Shown: positions 5,760-6,207 of the stretch, in pieces
How the letters are laid out: the number at the start of each line of letters is the position of its first letter
Position numbering within the stretch: the stretch's first letter is position 1
Origin: an uncultured Lachnospiraceae bacterium
GTDB taxonomy: Bacteria > Bacillota > Clostridia > Lachnospirales > Lachnospiraceae
DNA length: 6,207 nucleotides
Direction of reading: 5' to 3'
Assembly: GCA_910578405.1 (NCBI GenBank)
Contig: CAJTQO010000028.1
Coordinates: 1 to 6,207 of the forward strand
Program-made: the position numbers and the translations under genes
Notes under the pieces: generated by a model
Seen by the model: the letters and a program-made list of their open reading frames with translations, nothing else
Databases searched by the model: none
What the model was told of the DNA's origin: nothing

Positions 5760-6207
5760 TCATTCCCTTTGTCCTTTTGCATCCTGCCAGGCCCCCAGCC
5801 TTTTGCGGATATCTTCCACCATCCGGTCGCAGTTTTCCAGGAAAAGTTCCAACATCACATACTCCCTTAATTTTTCTTTCTTCAGCCCATTGATTTTTTC
5901 AATTTCCCCCATCAGGTATTCCCGCATCTGCGGGCTTTCTTTTCTGTCCGGGGACGCTGCCGCCAACTGGACTTTCCACTCCAGCAGCGCTTCGTTTTCC
6001 TTTTCCAGGTACTTGGGCGAGGCCGGGGCGCTTTCCTCTTTCGTCAGCATTTTCACTTTCGGCGCAGGTTCCATGGCCAGGTACTGCTCCTTATATTCCT
6101 TAAGCATCCCCGGAGTGATTTTGTCAAAACAGCGCAATACCTCTTCCTCCGAAATCTGGTACCCTTCTTTGTTGGATTTTAACACCGCCTGCAGGGAAAT
6201 CTCCGGG
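5760..6207 (-). CDS. 3' part of a gene running off the right edge; probable AAA+ ATPase C-terminal lid plus helical tail
   Basis: This reading frame is open to the window edge, giving 148 visible residues and a TGA stop at 5760-5762. A GTG at 6183-6185 could serve as a start, but the frame continues sensibly upstream of it (PEISLQAVLKS) and no good Shine-Dalgarno precedes it, so I treat the gene as 5'-truncated by the window. Visible residues 1-38 look like the end of an AAA+ module: a helix (ISLQAVLKS), then GYQISEEEVLRCFDKITPGM and a following Tyr. This has the layout of the Vps4/p97-type lid ('ItmedFeeALkkvkPS...Y'). The remaining 110 residues are charged and predicted helical, with a coiled-coil-like stretch at about 85-135, and lack a membrane segment or signal peptide. 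It is the first visible gene of the operon and sits 28 or 163 nt before the GTPase, depending on the GTPase start. The ATPase assignment rests on a short stretch only; a plain helical protein is the alternative. Confidence 0.7.
   Translation of the reverse strand, partial: PEISLQAVLKSNKEGYQISEEEVLRCFDKITPGMLKEYKEQYLAMEPAPKVKMLTKEESAPASPKYLEKENEALLEWKVQLAAASPDRKESPQMREYLMGEIEKINGLKKEKLREYVMLELFLENCDRMVEDIRKRLGAWQDAKGQRE

Overview
The window reads as one strand of a single operon. Every supportable gene lies on the minus strand, transcribed from the right edge to the left edge. The genes are tightly packed: a 1-nt overlap, a 5-nt gap, a gap of about 90 nt, and a gap of 28 or 163 nt depending on the start chosen. 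Each internal gene has a recognisable Shine-Dalgarno sequence. No gene-free stretch exceeds 300 bases. I see no RNA gene, transposase, CRISPR array, promoter or terminator, so the transcript probably begins and ends outside the window. Purine-rich, AGGAG-type ribosome sites, moderate G+C and the protein style suggest a Firmicute, perhaps a Lachnospiraceae-like Clostridia member. That assignment is inference and is not proven by any marker gene here.

In transcription order the layout is as follows. (1) 6207-5760: the 3' end of a gene that starts outside the window. Its first visible residues look like the C-terminal lid of an AAA+ ATPase, followed by a helical tail. (2) About 5596 (or 5731) to 4424: a P-loop GTPase of TRAFAC type with a coiled-coil C-terminal tail. 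(3) 4332-2872 and (4) 2866-1769: two tandem paralogs. They share an N-terminal domain of about 130 residues that I do not recognise and a second short conserved block. They diverge at the C-terminus: the first ends in a soluble helical domain, the second in a coiled coil plus two membrane segments. (5) 1769-36: an AAA+ ATPase closely resembling the Ycf46 type, with a degenerate N-terminal ATPase-like half and an intact C-terminal AAA module.

Together the genes suggest an NTP-powered assembly. A GTPase switch and one or two AAA+ remodellers would act on, or be recruited by, a duplicated adaptor/sensor protein, one copy of which is tethered to the membrane. This resembles, in general architecture only, the multi-NTPase 'conflict' systems predicted in bacteria, where TRAFAC GTPases, AAA+ ATPases and GTPase-associated proteins cluster. 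No recognisable effector (nuclease, protease, toxin) is visible here, so the outcome of the system cannot be read from this window. The best leads are the paralogous pair with its unknown domain, the near-perfect hairpin near the end of gene 3, the dual start region of the GTPase, and an in-phase A-AAA-AAG slippery site in the AAA gene.
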